Source of the DNA: a virus
Virus record (IMG/VR): IMGVR_UViG_3300001827_000045
Location: 1 to 28,501 of that record
DNA length: 28,501 nt
Direction: 5' to 3' (one strand)
The notes under the pieces are model-generated. The model did not search any database. It was not told the origin of the DNA and saw nothing but the letters and a program-made list of their open reading frames with translations. Of the stretch, positions 1-10,200 are shown piece after piece (the first letter of the stretch is position 1; every line of letters starts with the position of its first letter). The position numbers were made by a program, and so were the translations under genes.

Positions 1-755
1 CAGGTAACGTAACAGGTAACGCTACTACAGCTACTAAACTTGCAACAGCAAGAACTATTGCTGGTGTTTCTTTTGATGGTTCTGCAAATATTTCTATTGC
101 ACCTACAAACTTGACTGGCGTCACAGCTACTGCTGCAGAGTTAAATATCCTTGATGGCGTTACGGCTACGACTGCGGAACTAAACAAGCTGGATGGCGTT
201 ACGGCTACGACTGCGGAGTTAAATATTCTCGACGGAGTGACGGCTACTACTACTGAGCTTAACTACGTTGACGGTGTTACTAGCAATATCCAGACGCAGC
301 TAAACACTAAAATATCTGGAAACCAAACAATCACACTTAGCGGTGACGTAAGTGGGTCTGGGACAACTTCTATTGTGGTTACTGTGGCTGATGACAGCCA
401 CAACCACGTCATCAGCAATGTTGACGGCCTTCAGACTTCCTTAGACGCAAAGTTGAAGCTGCCGAACTACACTAGCTGGACGACCATTGGCACAGTTACA
501 ACATCCCAAAGACAGCAAGTAACTAGAGGCGAACACTATGTTTTGTCCAGAACCGCCAACGACGACAGCTTCTATGTTTATTTAATGAGCGCAAGCAGCG
601 GCGGCTCACAACTCAGCAACGGTTTTTTCACTGGCGATGACATCAACAGCAACCGTTCGGGTAGTGGCGGTGGCTGGACTAAGGGCTTTTACGCACTTCG
701 AGACGGTTGGATTTATGTCACCTCTGGCAGTTTTACTTTGTATAGAACCACATAG
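1..755 (+). CDS. Tail fibre / receptor-binding protein, 3' part (5' end outside window)
   Basis: The frame is open from the first base, so this is the C-terminal part of a longer protein; the TTG at 111 is not a start. Upstream residues read GNVTGNATTATKLATARTI, a motif common in phage tail fibres. Then come five copies of a 13-residue unit of type GVTATTAELNxLD (bases 117-311), followed by a Gly/Ser-rich C-terminal domain without a recognisable fold, ending YRTT. Repeats of this kind occur in many tail-fibre and tail-spike proteins, where they form an extended stalk; the last ~130 residues would be the tip that contacts the host. Being first in the virion block and upstream of the lysis genes fits. 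The tail-fibre class is well supported by the repeats; the receptor is unknown. Confidence 0.8.
   Translation, partial: GNVTGNATTATKLATARTIAGVSFDGSANISIAPTNLTGVTATAAELNILDGVTATTAELNKLDGVTATTAELNILDGVTATTTELNYVDGVTSNIQTQLNTKISGNQTITLSGDVSGSGTTSIVVTVADDSHNHVISNVDGLQTSLDAKLKLPNYTSWTTIGTVTTSQRQQVTRGEHYVLSRTANDDSFYVYLMSASSGGSQLSNGFFTGDDINSNRSGSGGGWTKGFYALRDGWIYVTSGSFTLYRTT
117..311 (+). repeat. Tandem 39-bp (13-residue) repeats in tail fibre
   Basis: Five in-frame units begin at 117, 156, 195, 234 and 273. Units two and three share a long identical DNA stretch starting ggcgttacggctacgactgc; the outer units are more diverged. The encoded unit is GVTATTAELNxLD, and the fifth has decayed to GVTSNIQTQLNTK. 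Confidence 0.85.
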
Positions 756-764
756 TCCGGCATG

Positions 765-793
765 ACGGGATACGATTTGCATCTACGGGATAC
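765..793 (+). repeat. Direct repeat ACGGGATAC x2 in the tail-fibre/800 gene gap
   Basis: The 9-mer ACGGGATAC occurs at 765-773 and 785-793, 20 bp apart, in the 44-base gap before the start at 800. The GGGA of the second copy sits 9-10 bases before the ATG and may act as a weak ribosome binding site. TATAAT at 796-801 overlaps the start codon but has no matching -35 element. Confidence 0.5.
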
Positions 794-799
794 ACTATA

Positions 800-1057
800 A
801 TGTCTGACTTTTCATTGACACCAGAGCAACTTGAAGCTATGCTGGACCGTGCGGCTAAGCGTGGTGCTAAGGAAGCTTTGTCAGCTATTGGCTTACATGA
901 TGAGACTGCAGGTAAAGACATTAACGAAATGCGTGACTTGTTGATTTCATGGCGTGAAACTAAGAGAAGCGTTTGGTCTACTTTTATTAAGATTACAACA
1001 ATAGCTATACTCAGCTTTATTGCTACGGCTGTGTATATGCAATTAGGGAACGAATAA
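800..1057 (+). CDS. Small one-TM phage protein (DUF6127-like), holin candidate
   Basis: An 85-aa protein with an amphipathic Ala-rich N-terminal half (residues about 8-30), a charged middle (EMRDLLISWRETKRS), and one C-terminal transmembrane helix (about residues 60-80, ending TAVYMQLGNE). From memory the pattern 'AAKRGAKEALSAIGL-HDE' resembles the phage family DUF6127, whose function is unknown. It starts 44 bases after the tail fibre and ends one base before the next ATG, so it is part of the virion/lysis operon. A single TM helix with a short tail would suit a small holin or membrane accessory factor, but nothing in the sequence proves this. The next lysis genes are 2.3 kb further on. Confidence 0.75.
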   Translation: MSDFSLTPEQLEAMLDRAAKRGAKEALSAIGLHDETAGKDINEMRDLLISWRETKRSVWSTFIKITTIAILSFIATAVYMQLGNE

Positions 1058-1058
1058 T

Positions 1059-3320
1059 ATGGCTAAGAAGTTTGCAGGATTTACACCACAGCAAATGGCT
1101 GTACTGCTACCCAAAGTAGGGTACACAGGAAGCTCTATGCAAACAGACGAGGTTAACGCTTTCTTAGCTGCTAACCCTGCTGCTGCTGCTAAGATGGGCA
1201 AATACACTCTAGCTGCACGTAGAGCTATTGAAGGTGAGCCTGTCAAGATGGCTGAAGGTGGTCTTGCTGAACGTGCTCTCCAGCTAGGGCTTCTGGTTAA
1301 AGATGGGGCACTTGGTGCTAATGTACCTACGCCAGTCACTGAAAATACATATGGTTTTGGTTACCAAGGTCCAGATACCATCCCCGGTACTCCGGGGTAT
1401 AATCGCTACGTAGAATGGATGAACCTAAAGAATAAGACGGCCCCCACAGAGGGTTCAGAATCTGTAGATAGTAGCTTGTATCAAGCCAGAGTAGATGAAG
1501 CTCAAGCTAACGTAGCTGATAAGCGTAACGCTTTAAATCAGGCAAACCAAGCCCTTGCTGCTAATCCTTCTGATACCTCCCTTAAATCAAAAATAGATAG
1601 TGCACAAGCTGCTCTGACTTCTGCTGAAGCTGCTCTTAGTGCAGCCATGAAAAACTTAAGCACTGCAGGCACTCCTACTGCCACTGAAGCTACAAGTACA
1701 GCGTTTAATGATCCGGCATCTATGGTTACCACTGCAGATGTAGCTACTGTTTCTGAAGCAGACAAGGCTGCTGGTACTATCGCAGCGGATACAGGTCAAC
1801 TTGGTGCAGCCCCTACTGCCACTGTTACTAAAGCTGCCCCTGCTGCTGCTGTCGCTGCTCCTGCGCCTATTGAAGCTGCTACTATTACGGCTGAACAAGC
1901 TGCACCCGCTGCTCAACAGACACTTGATACACTTACTGCAGCTACTGGTAAGCCTAGCGATGAAGCTTTAGCTCAGGCTGCTACTATGTCGCCTAACCAA
2001 CTAGCCTCTCTTGGCCTTACTGCTGCACAAATCACACAAGCTCAGCAAGCACAAGCTGCTACTCGTGAAGTGGCTGCTGGTGAAATGGTTACTGGCCCTA
2101 CAGTAGACATGGCCCGTGTTAAAGCTGAGACTAACTTTGCTGCAGCTACTGGTGCTCCCTCTACAGACGCTACAGTACAGGGTCAGCTTACTGGCTTGAT
2201 GGAGCAGTTTGAAGGTGGTGAACCTCCTGCTTGGGCTGCTGGAGCTATGAGAGCCGCTGCTGGAGCTATGGCTTCCCGTGGTTTAGGCGCTTCGAGTATG
2301 GCTGGTCAGGCTATTATTCAAGCTGCTATGGAAAGTGCTCTGCCCATTGCCATGCAGGATGCTCAGACTTCTGCAACATTTGAGTTACAGAACCTGTCCA
2401 ACCGTCAACAGAGTGCCATGTTTGCTGCTGAGCAAAGAGCAAACTTCCTTGGCATGGAGTTTACACAGGCATTCCAAACTCGTGTAGCTAACGCTGCTAA
2501 GATCAGTGACATCGCTAACATGAACTTTAATGCTGAACAGCAAGTGGCCCTTGAGAATGCTCGTATGGCTCAGACTGTTGATTTAGCTAACCTTGACGCA
2601 CGTAACGCTAAGATCATGGCAGACGCTGCAGCTATGACGCAGCTTGACATGGCTAATCTTGATAACCGTCAGCAAGCTGCTGTACAAGCTGCTCAAGCCT
2701 TCCTGCAGATGGACATGAAGAACCTTGACAATCAGCAACAGACTGCTGTGTTCAAGACACAAGAGATGCTTAATGTCTTGCTCAGCGATACTGCTGCTCG
2801 TAATGCTGCTGCACAATTCAATGCTACATCTGAGAACCAGACTAATCAGTTCTTTGCTTCGCTGTCAAGCAACATTGCTCAGTTCAACACGGAACAAGCT
2901 AACGCAATGACTAGGTTTAACGCTGGTGAAGCTAACGCTATGGCACAGTTTAACGCCAGCCTTTCTAATCAGCGTGACCAGTTTAATGCCACCAATGCTC
3001 TTGTAATTGCACAAGCTAACGCACAGTGGTTCCAGAACATTACTACTATGGAGAATGCAGCACAGAACCAAGCTAATAGAGACGCTGCTATTGCTTCAAA
3101 TAATCTTACTATGTCTGCCTATAATAACACTGTTCAGCGTGAAAGAGATTTACTTGCTTGGGCTTGGCAGTCTTCAGAGAATGCGAGGCAGCGGGATGTT
3201 GACTTACTTGTTGCCAAGGTTAGCAAAGGTAAAGATTCTAGTGATTCTCTCTGGAGTTCTGCTGCTGGTACTTTCTTGTCAGCCCTTGTCACTAATATCG
3301 CTGACGCTATCCCCTTCTAA
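1059..3320 (+). CDS. Ala/Gln/Asn-rich virion structural protein
   Basis: A 753-aa protein. The N-terminal ~90 residues are a small ordered region ([20 protein letters not shown]). Then comes a long low-complexity Ala/Thr region (about 135-360), and from about 370 onward a helical Ala/Gln/Asn-rich part. Its last third carries spaced repeats such as [27 protein letters not shown] and [10 protein letters not shown] remember very similar [11 protein letters not shown] repeats in virion proteins of marine T4-like and T7-like phages, so a conserved structural or internal-core protein is likely; no enzymatic domain is visible. The start at 1059 follows the preceding TAA by one base, with AGGGA about ten bases upstream. 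The composition is skewed to GCT (Ala) codons. A role as a long fibre or scaffold is a less likely alternative. Confidence 0.75.
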   Translation: MAKKFAGFTPQQMAVLLPKVGYTGSSMQTDEVNAFLAANPAAAAKMGKYTLAARRAIEGEPVKMAEGGLAERALQLGLLVKDGALGANVPTPVTENTYGFGYQGPDTIPGTPGYNRYVEWMNLKNKTAPTEGSESVDSSLYQARVDEAQANVADKRNALNQANQALAANPSDTSLKSKIDSAQAALTSAEAALSAAMKNLSTAGTPTATEATSTAFNDPASMVTTADVATVSEADKAAGTIAADTGQLGAAPTATVTKAAPAAAVAAPAPIEAATITAEQAAPAAQQTLDTLTAATGKPSDEALAQAATMSPNQLASLGLTAAQITQAQQAQAATREVAAGEMVTGPTVDMARVKAETNFAAATGAPSTDATVQGQLTGLMEQFEGGEPPAWAAGAMRAAAGAMASRGLGASSMAGQAIIQAAMESALPIAMQDAQTSATFELQNLSNRQQSAMFAAEQRANFLGMEFTQAFQTRVANAAKISDIANMNFNAEQQVALENARMAQTVDLANLDARNAKIMADAAAMTQLDMANLDNRQQAAVQAAQAFLQMDMKNLDNQQQTAVFKTQEMLNVLLSDTAARNAAAQFNATSENQTNQFFASLSSNIAQFNTEQANAMTRFNAGEANAMAQFNASLSNQRDQFNATNALVIAQANAQWFQNITTMENAAQNQANRDAAIASNNLTMSAYNNTVQRERDLLAWAWQSSENARQRDVDLLVAKVSKGKDSSDSLWSSAAGTFLSALVTNIADAIPF

Positions 3321-3339
3321 GAGTAAAGGTAATACTGAA

Positions 3340-4614
3340 ATGGCTATTGCTCCCGTAACCTCCATTAGACCTGTAGCTAGAACAGATAGCCCCGCTAAGA
3401 AAGGCGTAGGCGATGGCATTGGTGCAAGACAAGAACAGAAGGCAGAAGAAGAATTAGGCTTTTTTGATAGGGTGTCTAACTTCTTTACAACTTTTGGAGG
3501 TATGGCTTTACAACAAGGTAAGCCCGAAAAGCCAGACAATAGAACGCTTCACATGAAAGTCTACGAAGAGATGGACATGGAAGACGAGGCTCGTAGAAGT
3601 GCAGAGCTTGCCCGTCAAGATAAACAAGGGGCTGGCATAACAAAATCACTGACTTCAGAAGAATGGGCACAGATGTTTTCTAATGAAAAAGCTATTACGC
3701 CTAGTACTACACCTCCTTTCTGGCATCAAGGGGAAGAGCATAATGAGGCACTAGATGTTACTCCTGTAGAGGTAACAGCAGTATCTACTCAACAAACTAC
3801 AGGTCAAGGCTTGATGGCTCGTGATAGAAATGAACCCTCTGAGCCTACTCTTCCTGTGCCTATGCCCTATGCTCCTTATATGTTCTCTAAAGAAGGAAAC
3901 AAAGTTACACCTAACATGTCTTTTGTAGAACGGTTTGCAAAAGATACATTTACTAATCCAGTTGCAGCAGCAGCATTTGTAGCGACAGTTGAACATGAGT
4001 CTTCAACAAGCCTTTTAGAAGGGGGTAGGCTATATAGCGGAGCGCTTAACAGAAATAGAACACCAGCAGAAATAGCAGAACATCTCGGCGGAAATGCGGA
4101 TAGAAAACAAGCTTTTAAAGATTTGGCGAAAAACCCAACGTATATAAATGGCAATGACGCCACAAAGAATAATATGATTTTTGATATCTACTATGATGAC
4201 CAATACAGAAGTGAACGCTATAAACTTGGTAATACACAAGTAGGTGACGGTAGTAGATTTAGAGGAAGAGGACTTATTCAAATCACAGGCAGGAATAACT
4301 ACAAAAAAATAGGCGATGCAATAGGTGTTGATCTTGTGGCAAATCCAGATTTACTAATAACAGACATGGATGTTATGTTGAAAGCTACTCTTGCATACTT
4401 GCAAGATAAAGGTTTTGATACAAAGAACATTACATCTGATAGTCTAAGAAATATTGTTGGTCATGCTGGAGGTGCCACAGAAGCATCAACTAGATGGACA
4501 GATGCTAAGGCCGCATACACAAGAATGTACGGAGGTACAATGCCCGTAGACTCACGTTCCGTACCACCTATGAGTACATCTCCAAGACCTCAAGCTAGAC
4601 CTACACAAGAGTAA
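3340..4614 (+). CDS. Virion-associated muralytic protein, GH19 chitinase/lysozyme-type C-terminal domain
   Basis: The protein is 424 aa from the ATG at 3340; the frame is open further upstream but overlaps the previous gene out of frame, and AAAGG precedes 3340. Residues 1-190 are disordered and charged, with an amphipathic FFDRVSNFF segment. Residues about 195-400 match the GH19 fold used by phage endolysins: [11 protein letters not shown] (likely catalytic Glu220 after His219) and the signature [15 protein letters not shown] (307-321), followed by [11 protein letters not shown]19 domains cleave beta-1,4 bonds in chitin or peptidoglycan. The long N-terminal extension and the position among structural genes suggest a virion-borne lysin, although the gene directly before a putative holin could also be the endolysin. 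The C-terminus is Pro/Ser/Arg-rich. Confidence 0.85.
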   Translation: MAIAPVTSIRPVARTDSPAKKGVGDGIGARQEQKAEEELGFFDRVSNFFTTFGGMALQQGKPEKPDNRTLHMKVYEEMDMEDEARRSAELARQDKQGAGITKSLTSEEWAQMFSNEKAITPSTTPPFWHQGEEHNEALDVTPVEVTAVSTQQTTGQGLMARDRNEPSEPTLPVPMPYAPYMFSKEGNKVTPNMSFVERFAKDTFTNPVAAAAFVATVEHESSTSLLEGGRLYSGALNRNRTPAEIAEHLGGNADRKQAFKDLAKNPTYINGNDATKNNMIFDIYYDDQYRSERYKLGNTQVGDGSRFRGRGLIQITGRNNYKKIGDAIGVDLVANPDLLITDMDVMLKATLAYLQDKGFDTKNITSDSLRNIVGHAGGATEASTRWTDAKAAYTRMYGGTMPVDSRSVPPMSTSPRPQARPTQE

Positions 4615-4617
4615 AAC

Positions 4618-5064
4618 ATGTTCGGCTTACCCCTTGAATTAATCACCATGCTTGGCTCCACTGTTTTAGGTGGGGTCATGTCTATCATGGGTCAACGCAT
4701 GAAGGCACAACAGGAGCAACAGAAGATGCTCATGGAACGTGCCAACTTCAGTGCTAAACAAGTTAATGCTGCCCGTGATGCAGGCAAGACAGATAAGCAC
4801 TTTGCTTGGACAAGACGCCTCATTGCCCTTTCTTCTGTGTTTGCTATTATCGTATTGCCAAAGCTCGTAGCTGTATGGTATCCTGATGTATCTGTCATTG
4901 TTGGCTACTCGGAAATGCAGACTACTCTCTGGGGTATGATCTTCGGCGGTGACACAGAAGTAGTTAAGTGGCAGGCTGCTAGAGGCTTTGTAATTACTCC
5001 CCTTGATACACATATAGTTTCAGCCATTGTAGGATTATACTTTGGTGCAGGCTTCACAAAATAA
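4618..5064 (+). CDS. Putative holin, multi-TM membrane protein
   Basis: A 148-aa protein with hydrophobic stretches at about residues 3-24 (LELITMLGSTVLGGVMSI), 67-90 (LIALSSVFAIIVLPKLVAVW) and 128-146 (SAIVGLYFGAG), separated by a charged coil (QRMKAQQEQQKMLMERANF) and a soluble loop. It begins three bases after the stop of the GH19 gene, so the two form a lysin-holin pair. The arrangement recalls the three-TM holins of phages and gene transfer agents (GTA_holin_3TM type, from memory); the 'RRLIAL' entry into the second helix fits. It would form inner-membrane lesions that release or activate the lysin. The family assignment is moderate; that it is an integral membrane protein is clear. Confidence 0.65.
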   Translation: MFGLPLELITMLGSTVLGGVMSIMGQRMKAQQEQQKMLMERANFSAKQVNAARDAGKTDKHFAWTRRLIALSSVFAIIVLPKLVAVWYPDVSVIVGYSEMQTTLWGMIFGGDTEVVKWQAARGFVITPLDTHIVSAIVGLYFGAGFTK

Positions 5065-5077
5065 ATAGGACAAAGAT

Positions 5078-5659
5078 ATGACAAGAGTATTTGAAGCACC
5101 GATTCCGGGCCAGTCTCTTACAATGGAGCCTAAGAGTGCCCCTTGGGAAAACCCTCCTGAGATTAACACTGTTGAGGAAGCGGCCAAGTATTACATTGAG
5201 AAGCTTGCAGACCAAGACATCATTGATGATCTCGCCGTTATGTGTGAGATGGGTGTTCCCCTTAAGCCTGTGGCAGAGAGCATTTACATGATGGGTGTCA
5301 TGCGTGGCGTCCACACTATTGATGTTGGTATGCTTGTTGCTCCAGTCATTACATCCTTCTTAAAGCAAGCTATTGAGTCCTACGGCATTACTGTAAAAGA
5401 AGAGCCGGGTGATCCTGCTAAGAAAGCTAAAGATGCTGAGATTAACAGGTTCAAACTCCTCGCCATGAAGTACCTACAAGAAGAAGGTACAGATATGCAA
5501 GACCCCGGTAAGAACCTTCTGTCTGAGCTTGTCGGTGAAGACGGAGAAGAAGTAGGGCCGGAAGAAGAGATGGAAACACCAGAGTTTGAAGAAGCTGAAA
5601 CTCCTGAGTATGAAGCTAAGGAAGAAGCGGCTCCTAAAGGTCTTATGGCGAGAGGATAA
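5078..5659 (+). CDS. Conserved marine-phage protein of the virion block, function unknown
   Basis: A 193-aa protein beginning MTRVFEAPIPGQSLTMEPKS. Residues 1-110 are ordered (EEAAKYYIEKLADQDIIDDL; VAPVITSFLKQAIESYGI) and residues about 150-190 are a very acidic, disordered Glu/Pro tail. From memory, proteins starting 'FxAPIPGQSLT' and containing '(G)xHTIDVxxxxAPVI' recur next to structural genes in marine T4-like and T7-like phages without an assigned function. A good Shine-Dalgarno (AGGA, 7 bases) precedes the ATG, and only 13 bases separate it from the holin gene. A chaperone-like or connector role would be guesswork. Confidence 0.7.
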   Translation: MTRVFEAPIPGQSLTMEPKSAPWENPPEINTVEEAAKYYIEKLADQDIIDDLAVMCEMGVPLKPVAESIYMMGVMRGVHTIDVGMLVAPVITSFLKQAIESYGITVKEEPGDPAKKAKDAEINRFKLLAMKYLQEEGTDMQDPGKNLLSELVGEDGEEVGPEEEMETPEFEEAETPEYEAKEEAAPKGLMARG

Positions 5660-5664
5660 GAAGA

Positions 5665-7221
5665 ATGGCATTTGATTGGAAAGCTTTTGGTGCAGCGTTT
5701 CTTGAGGGCCAAACTCAGGCTATGCAAGAACGCAGAAGCGAAGCTAAAGCGTATGAAGAACGTCAGCGCCAACTAGCTGAGCAGAACAATATCTTACGTG
5801 CTCAGAGAGAAGCTCGTGCTAGACAGGCTGCTCAGTTGGGCAGAAATGCTATGGCTCTTATGGACCCCGGTATTCCTCAAGCACAGAAAGAAGCTATGGT
5901 AGCTAATGCTATGGCTACTGGTCCTGCTGGTATCCAAGACTTTTATAACCAACTGCAGGCTGCATCTAGTCAGCGTGGCATGGGTAGCACTCTTTCTATG
6001 GATGACATTCAAGCTGTCGTGCAGATGCCTGCTAACCTGCCTCCGGTTAACATGAGCCTTGTTGACTATGCCATGCAGACTTATGGAGCTAGACTGCCAG
6101 AGGGTGCTGCTGCTACTCCGACAACAACAGATCGTTCTGTCGTCTCACAACTGTTTGGGTTTGGTGCTAGAGAAGCTGCTGAGAAGCGTCTTGCAGAAGA
6201 TGTATCGTATGGCGGTATGTCTATCAGAGAGATTAACCAGCTTGCTTCGCTTAGTGATTATAGCTCCATGTATGATGATGCATGGATGACTTTCTCTGAG
6301 CGCCCCTTTATTACACCTGAGGTGTCCTTAGACTTTGCTACTACATTTACTGAGACCCTCTCTGACTATAAGACTTCGGATGAAGCTGAGCAGTATGCAA
6401 GAGACTTAAGGATGAAGTTCTTAGAGGATAACCCAGATGCCTCTATTAATGAACAGAATGATTATGTAAGCACTAGACTAGATGCTTGGGCCTTGTACAA
6501 AGCTCAGCCTATTGTTCTGTCTATGCTAGATACGTATGGACCTGCTGTCTTTGATAACCGGATTATGGCTGATATTATTAGAAATAACTATGGTCTTGAA
6601 GAGTTTAACAGCCTTAGAGAAAGCGTTGGGCTTGATCCTATTGGCTTGGCAGCAGAGGAAGAACAGCAACCCTCTGGAGAAGGCGAGCCTTTAGGTGAGG
6701 ATATTACACCAGAGAAAACAGACAGTGCTCTTCTAGACGAAGATGCTGTTGTACCTGAGGATGACAAGTTCAAGCCTGCAACACCCTTAAGTGAAGAAGG
6801 TAAGGCTATCGTAGAGGATGCCCTTAAAGGCTTTGCTATCTTTACAGATGCAGAGGATAAATACACTGACCTGTACACCAGAGAGCAGTGGGATAGTATG
6901 ACACGTAAGCAGCGGAGAGAAAGAGGTCTTCCTGAGACAGCCATTGGCGGTTTGAACTTCTACTTCCGTGATGATATTGAACAGTACATTGAAAAGCCTA
7001 TGGCTAATCTTAACATTGTAAACAACCCTGTAGATGCTGAGTATAGAATTACTATCAAAGGCAGGGTTGGTGCATACAACGTAACTAAGGATCAGCTTGC
7101 TCTTATCCCAGAACAATATTTGACAGGGGCCAGTCCGACTGTTACAATTAGACCTTATGAGGAAGGCGAAGACAGAGGCCGTAGCATTAGCGACAGCAGA
7201 CTTACTAGCATCTTAAGGTAA
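5665..7221 (+). CDS. Probable internal virion protein (518 aa)
   Basis: The N-terminal ~70 residues form a charged coiled coil (GQTQAMQERRSEAKAYEERQ). The rest is helical and acidic, with a disordered Glu/Pro/Asp-rich linker around 330-375, followed by a smaller C-terminal domain (about 420-515). No enzymatic motif was recognised. It sits between the 193-aa protein and the 1163-aa protein, separated by 5 and 8 bases. In podoviruses this position is typical of the internal core or ejection proteins (T7 gp14-gp16 analogues), which is the basis for the call. GAGG lies nine bases before the ATG. Sequence homology to T7 proteins is not evident by eye. Confidence 0.6.
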   Translation: MAFDWKAFGAAFLEGQTQAMQERRSEAKAYEERQRQLAEQNNILRAQREARARQAAQLGRNAMALMDPGIPQAQKEAMVANAMATGPAGIQDFYNQLQAASSQRGMGSTLSMDDIQAVVQMPANLPPVNMSLVDYAMQTYGARLPEGAAATPTTTDRSVVSQLFGFGAREAAEKRLAEDVSYGGMSIREINQLASLSDYSSMYDDAWMTFSERPFITPEVSLDFATTFTETLSDYKTSDEAEQYARDLRMKFLEDNPDASINEQNDYVSTRLDAWALYKAQPIVLSMLDTYGPAVFDNRIMADIIRNNYGLEEFNSLRESVGLDPIGLAAEEEQQPSGEGEPLGEDITPEKTDSALLDEDAVVPEDDKFKPATPLSEEGKAIVEDALKGFAIFTDAEDKYTDLYTREQWDSMTRKQRRERGLPETAIGGLNFYFRDDIEQYIEKPMANLNIVNNPVDAEYRITIKGRVGAYNVTKDQLALIPEQYLTGASPTVTIRPYEEGEDRGRSISDSRLTSILR

Positions 7222-7229
7222 TAGCACAC

Positions 7230-10200
7230 ATGGAAAACTACAGCCAGTTAAAGCAAGAGCTTATGCGCTTTGAGCAAAACAGGAATACCTTTGGTGGTAG
7301 GTCTGTGCTGCCTACACAAGAGTTTGACGATAGCCTCTTAAAGTCTGACGCTACATTGAAACAGGCTGACTTGTTAAAGCCTGAGTATAACAATATCCTT
7401 CGTGACTATATGATTGAACGTAAGGGTACTGACTATCAGTCTGCCTCTCCTGAAAAAGTAGTAGACGACTTTGTAGAACAAATGCGTTACTTCAATGCAA
7501 ACGTTGTTTCTACAGCAGGCGAGGTACGCTTTATCTCTAAGGCAGATGCCCGTCAGAAAGAGATTGCCTCTCGTGCCTATCAAATCTATGACAGGCTGGG
7601 CAATGTCTTTGTTAACGATGGCTTTGCTGGTGCAGTTGAGGGTGTAGCAGAGTACATTGGTGCTGCTGCTAGTGACCCTACTAACTACATTGGTCTTCTT
7701 ACAGGCGGCATTGCAAGGGGTGCTGCAGTAGGCACGACTATTGGTGGTAGGGCTGCTATTCGTAGTGCCTTGAGCCAAGCAGGACGTTCTACTTTTAGGG
7801 CAACAGCTAATCAGGCTGCAGCTAAAGAGGCTTCTGAACGTGCTGGCATTGAAGCTGCACGTAGACTTGTCAGAGAAGGCTACAACACCAGAGTTGCAGG
7901 CGGGGTATACAAGACTGTAGCTGAAAGAGTTGAGCGTGAAGGCTTAGCTGCTCTAGGCAGACAGGCTCGTACTAAAGCCTTGCAAGCTGCAGGAGACAAG
8001 GCTGCTAAACGGTCCTTGCTTTATACTACTGCACTGGACTCCAGCTTTGCCATGTTGCAAGACGTACAAATCCAAAGCGTTATGCTGGATGTAGGTGCAC
8101 AAGAAAAGTATAGCAAGCTGCAGACAGGCTTTAGTGCTCTGGCTGGCGGTATTGCTGGCTTAGCTCAGCTTGGCTTTGGTAAGTTCCGTGGCGCTTCTGG
8201 CCTACAAGACACTGGTGATCCCCTTGAGAGAGTGTCTAACGCTGTCATTGAAGCTTCTATACCTAAACTTAGTAAAGAGGCTACCGATAAAGCTGCTGGT
8301 AACATTGTTGCTGCTATCAAAACTTGGTCTGCTAAAGTGCAAGCTGGTAAGCAGTATGATGCACTTCCAGTTGAAGTTTTTAAAGAAATAGTATTAGGTA
8401 AACAGACAGAAACTGCAGGTAAGGTAATCTATGAGGGTGGTATTCTCGGAGCTTTCAAAGATGCTAACGTAAAGTTCTCTCGTAATGATACGATCTCTGA
8501 CGTTATGACTAACTTTGTTAGTTTCTTAGATGATAGTCAGCTTAAAGAGATTAACGATGTGCTTGAGATTACTGGCATTAAGCTGGGAGAGTTATCTGAG
8601 ACACGTGTTAAACTTGGAGAATTGCTTGCTAAGCAGATTAGCGAAGACGCTAAAGTGCTTAACACTATGTCTATCTTCCGTAGACAAGTAGACGCTCAGC
8701 TTGTAGCCGCTACAGATTCTTTGGATGCAAAGCTTGCTGCTGTTAATGCTAAGGAAACTATTGATGAAGCTTTAGATAACCCGGATAAACTGAAGTATAT
8801 GCAGTCTGTTTGGAAGCGTCTGCTTGTGTCCTCGCCTGCAACAACTATGGCTAACGTTGCTGGCTTTACTCAATACTATGCAGGGCAAACACTAGCAGAC
8901 CTATTCAATGCCACTACTCTTGTAGGCTCTGCTATGCTTAAAGCACCCTTTAATAAGCAAGGTGCTTCTGAAGCACTTCGTCAAGCAAGAGCATTGAGTA
9001 CACTGCAAGCACAAAAGCTGCGTAACTTGATGGACCCCTACACTACGCATGACGCATATCTCAACTTCCTTAAAGTAAACCCTGATGTTGAGAAGCTTCT
9101 GTTTGAGACTGTGACGAGCGGCGTTGAACGTACATCTCGTAGGTTTGGTGTTAATCCTGAGGCAAAATGGTTTAAGCGTACTGAAGCTTTTGCTAATGGC
9201 GCTAACATGATTACAGGTGTCCGTGTTCAAGACAGCTTCACTAAGTCCCAGATGTTTATGGGAGAACTTGATAAGTATCTTCGCTTGAAGAAGGGTACTA
9301 CTCTGCGTGAAGCTATGCAGAATGGTGCTGTAGATACTATAGATGATGACGTTTTGAATGCCGCTACAGATACTACGCTGCGTTCTGTTTTTGCTAAGGA
9401 CTACACAACACTAGATCAGCCTGAGCTTCTTCGCAGTGCTGCCTCTTTAGTAGAGAAGTTCTCTGCTACTCCAGTGCTGGGTACAGTCCTTCCTTTCGGA
9501 CGCTTCTTTAATAACGTTCTTGCAACAGCGTATCAGTGGACACCTCTTGCTGCACCAGAGTTACTTATTAAGTTTGGGTACAGGACAATTAAAGGCGGTG
9601 AAAAGAGCTTAACAGAAGCAGACGCTCTCTCTAGAATGCTTGTAGGCACTACTGCTCTTGGTCTTGCAGCACAGTATGACAAGGGTCGCAGAGAAAAAGG
9701 TCTTGATACCTTTGAAGTAGAGACTGCTGGTGGTACTATTATTGACGCTAAGAATACGTATCCCTTCTCTCTGTTCCTTGCACTAGGCAGAGCTATTAAT
9801 CTTAAAGCAAGCGGTGAATCCATTCCAAAAGAGCTTCAAGAGGATGCTCTTATCCAACTAGGCGTTGGACAGCTTGCAAGAGATGCTCAGTTTGGTAATG
9901 ACTTGTACAACCTGTTTGACCTTGTGTTTAACGGTGACGAAGGTAGTGCTCGTGGTGGTCAAACCGCTGCTGCTTTTGCTAAAACCTTTGGTAACTTTGC
10001 GGCTGGCTTTACTCGTCCTCTTGATGCAGTCAATAAGATTGCTGGCTTTGCAATGGAAACAGATACGGCAAAGGATATCAGGCAGGCCGGAACAGCAGGT
10101 GAGACTTTTAGCCTTAGTGCTACCAAGTACATTGACAATATCATTGAAGCTTTCATTGACAAGACAGACAGTATCACAGGCGAAGAGCTACGTGTAGGTA

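Noticed and set aside
111-113. TTG as start of the tail fibre
   Set aside because: The frame continues upstream to the window edge with a typical tail-fibre motif, so the gene is truncated by the window.
3007-3339. N-terminal extension of the GH19 gene
   Set aside because: The frame is open but lies within the 3' end of the 753-aa gene in another phase, and its translation is Leu/Ser-rich like a shadow; ATG 3340 directly after that gene's stop is better.
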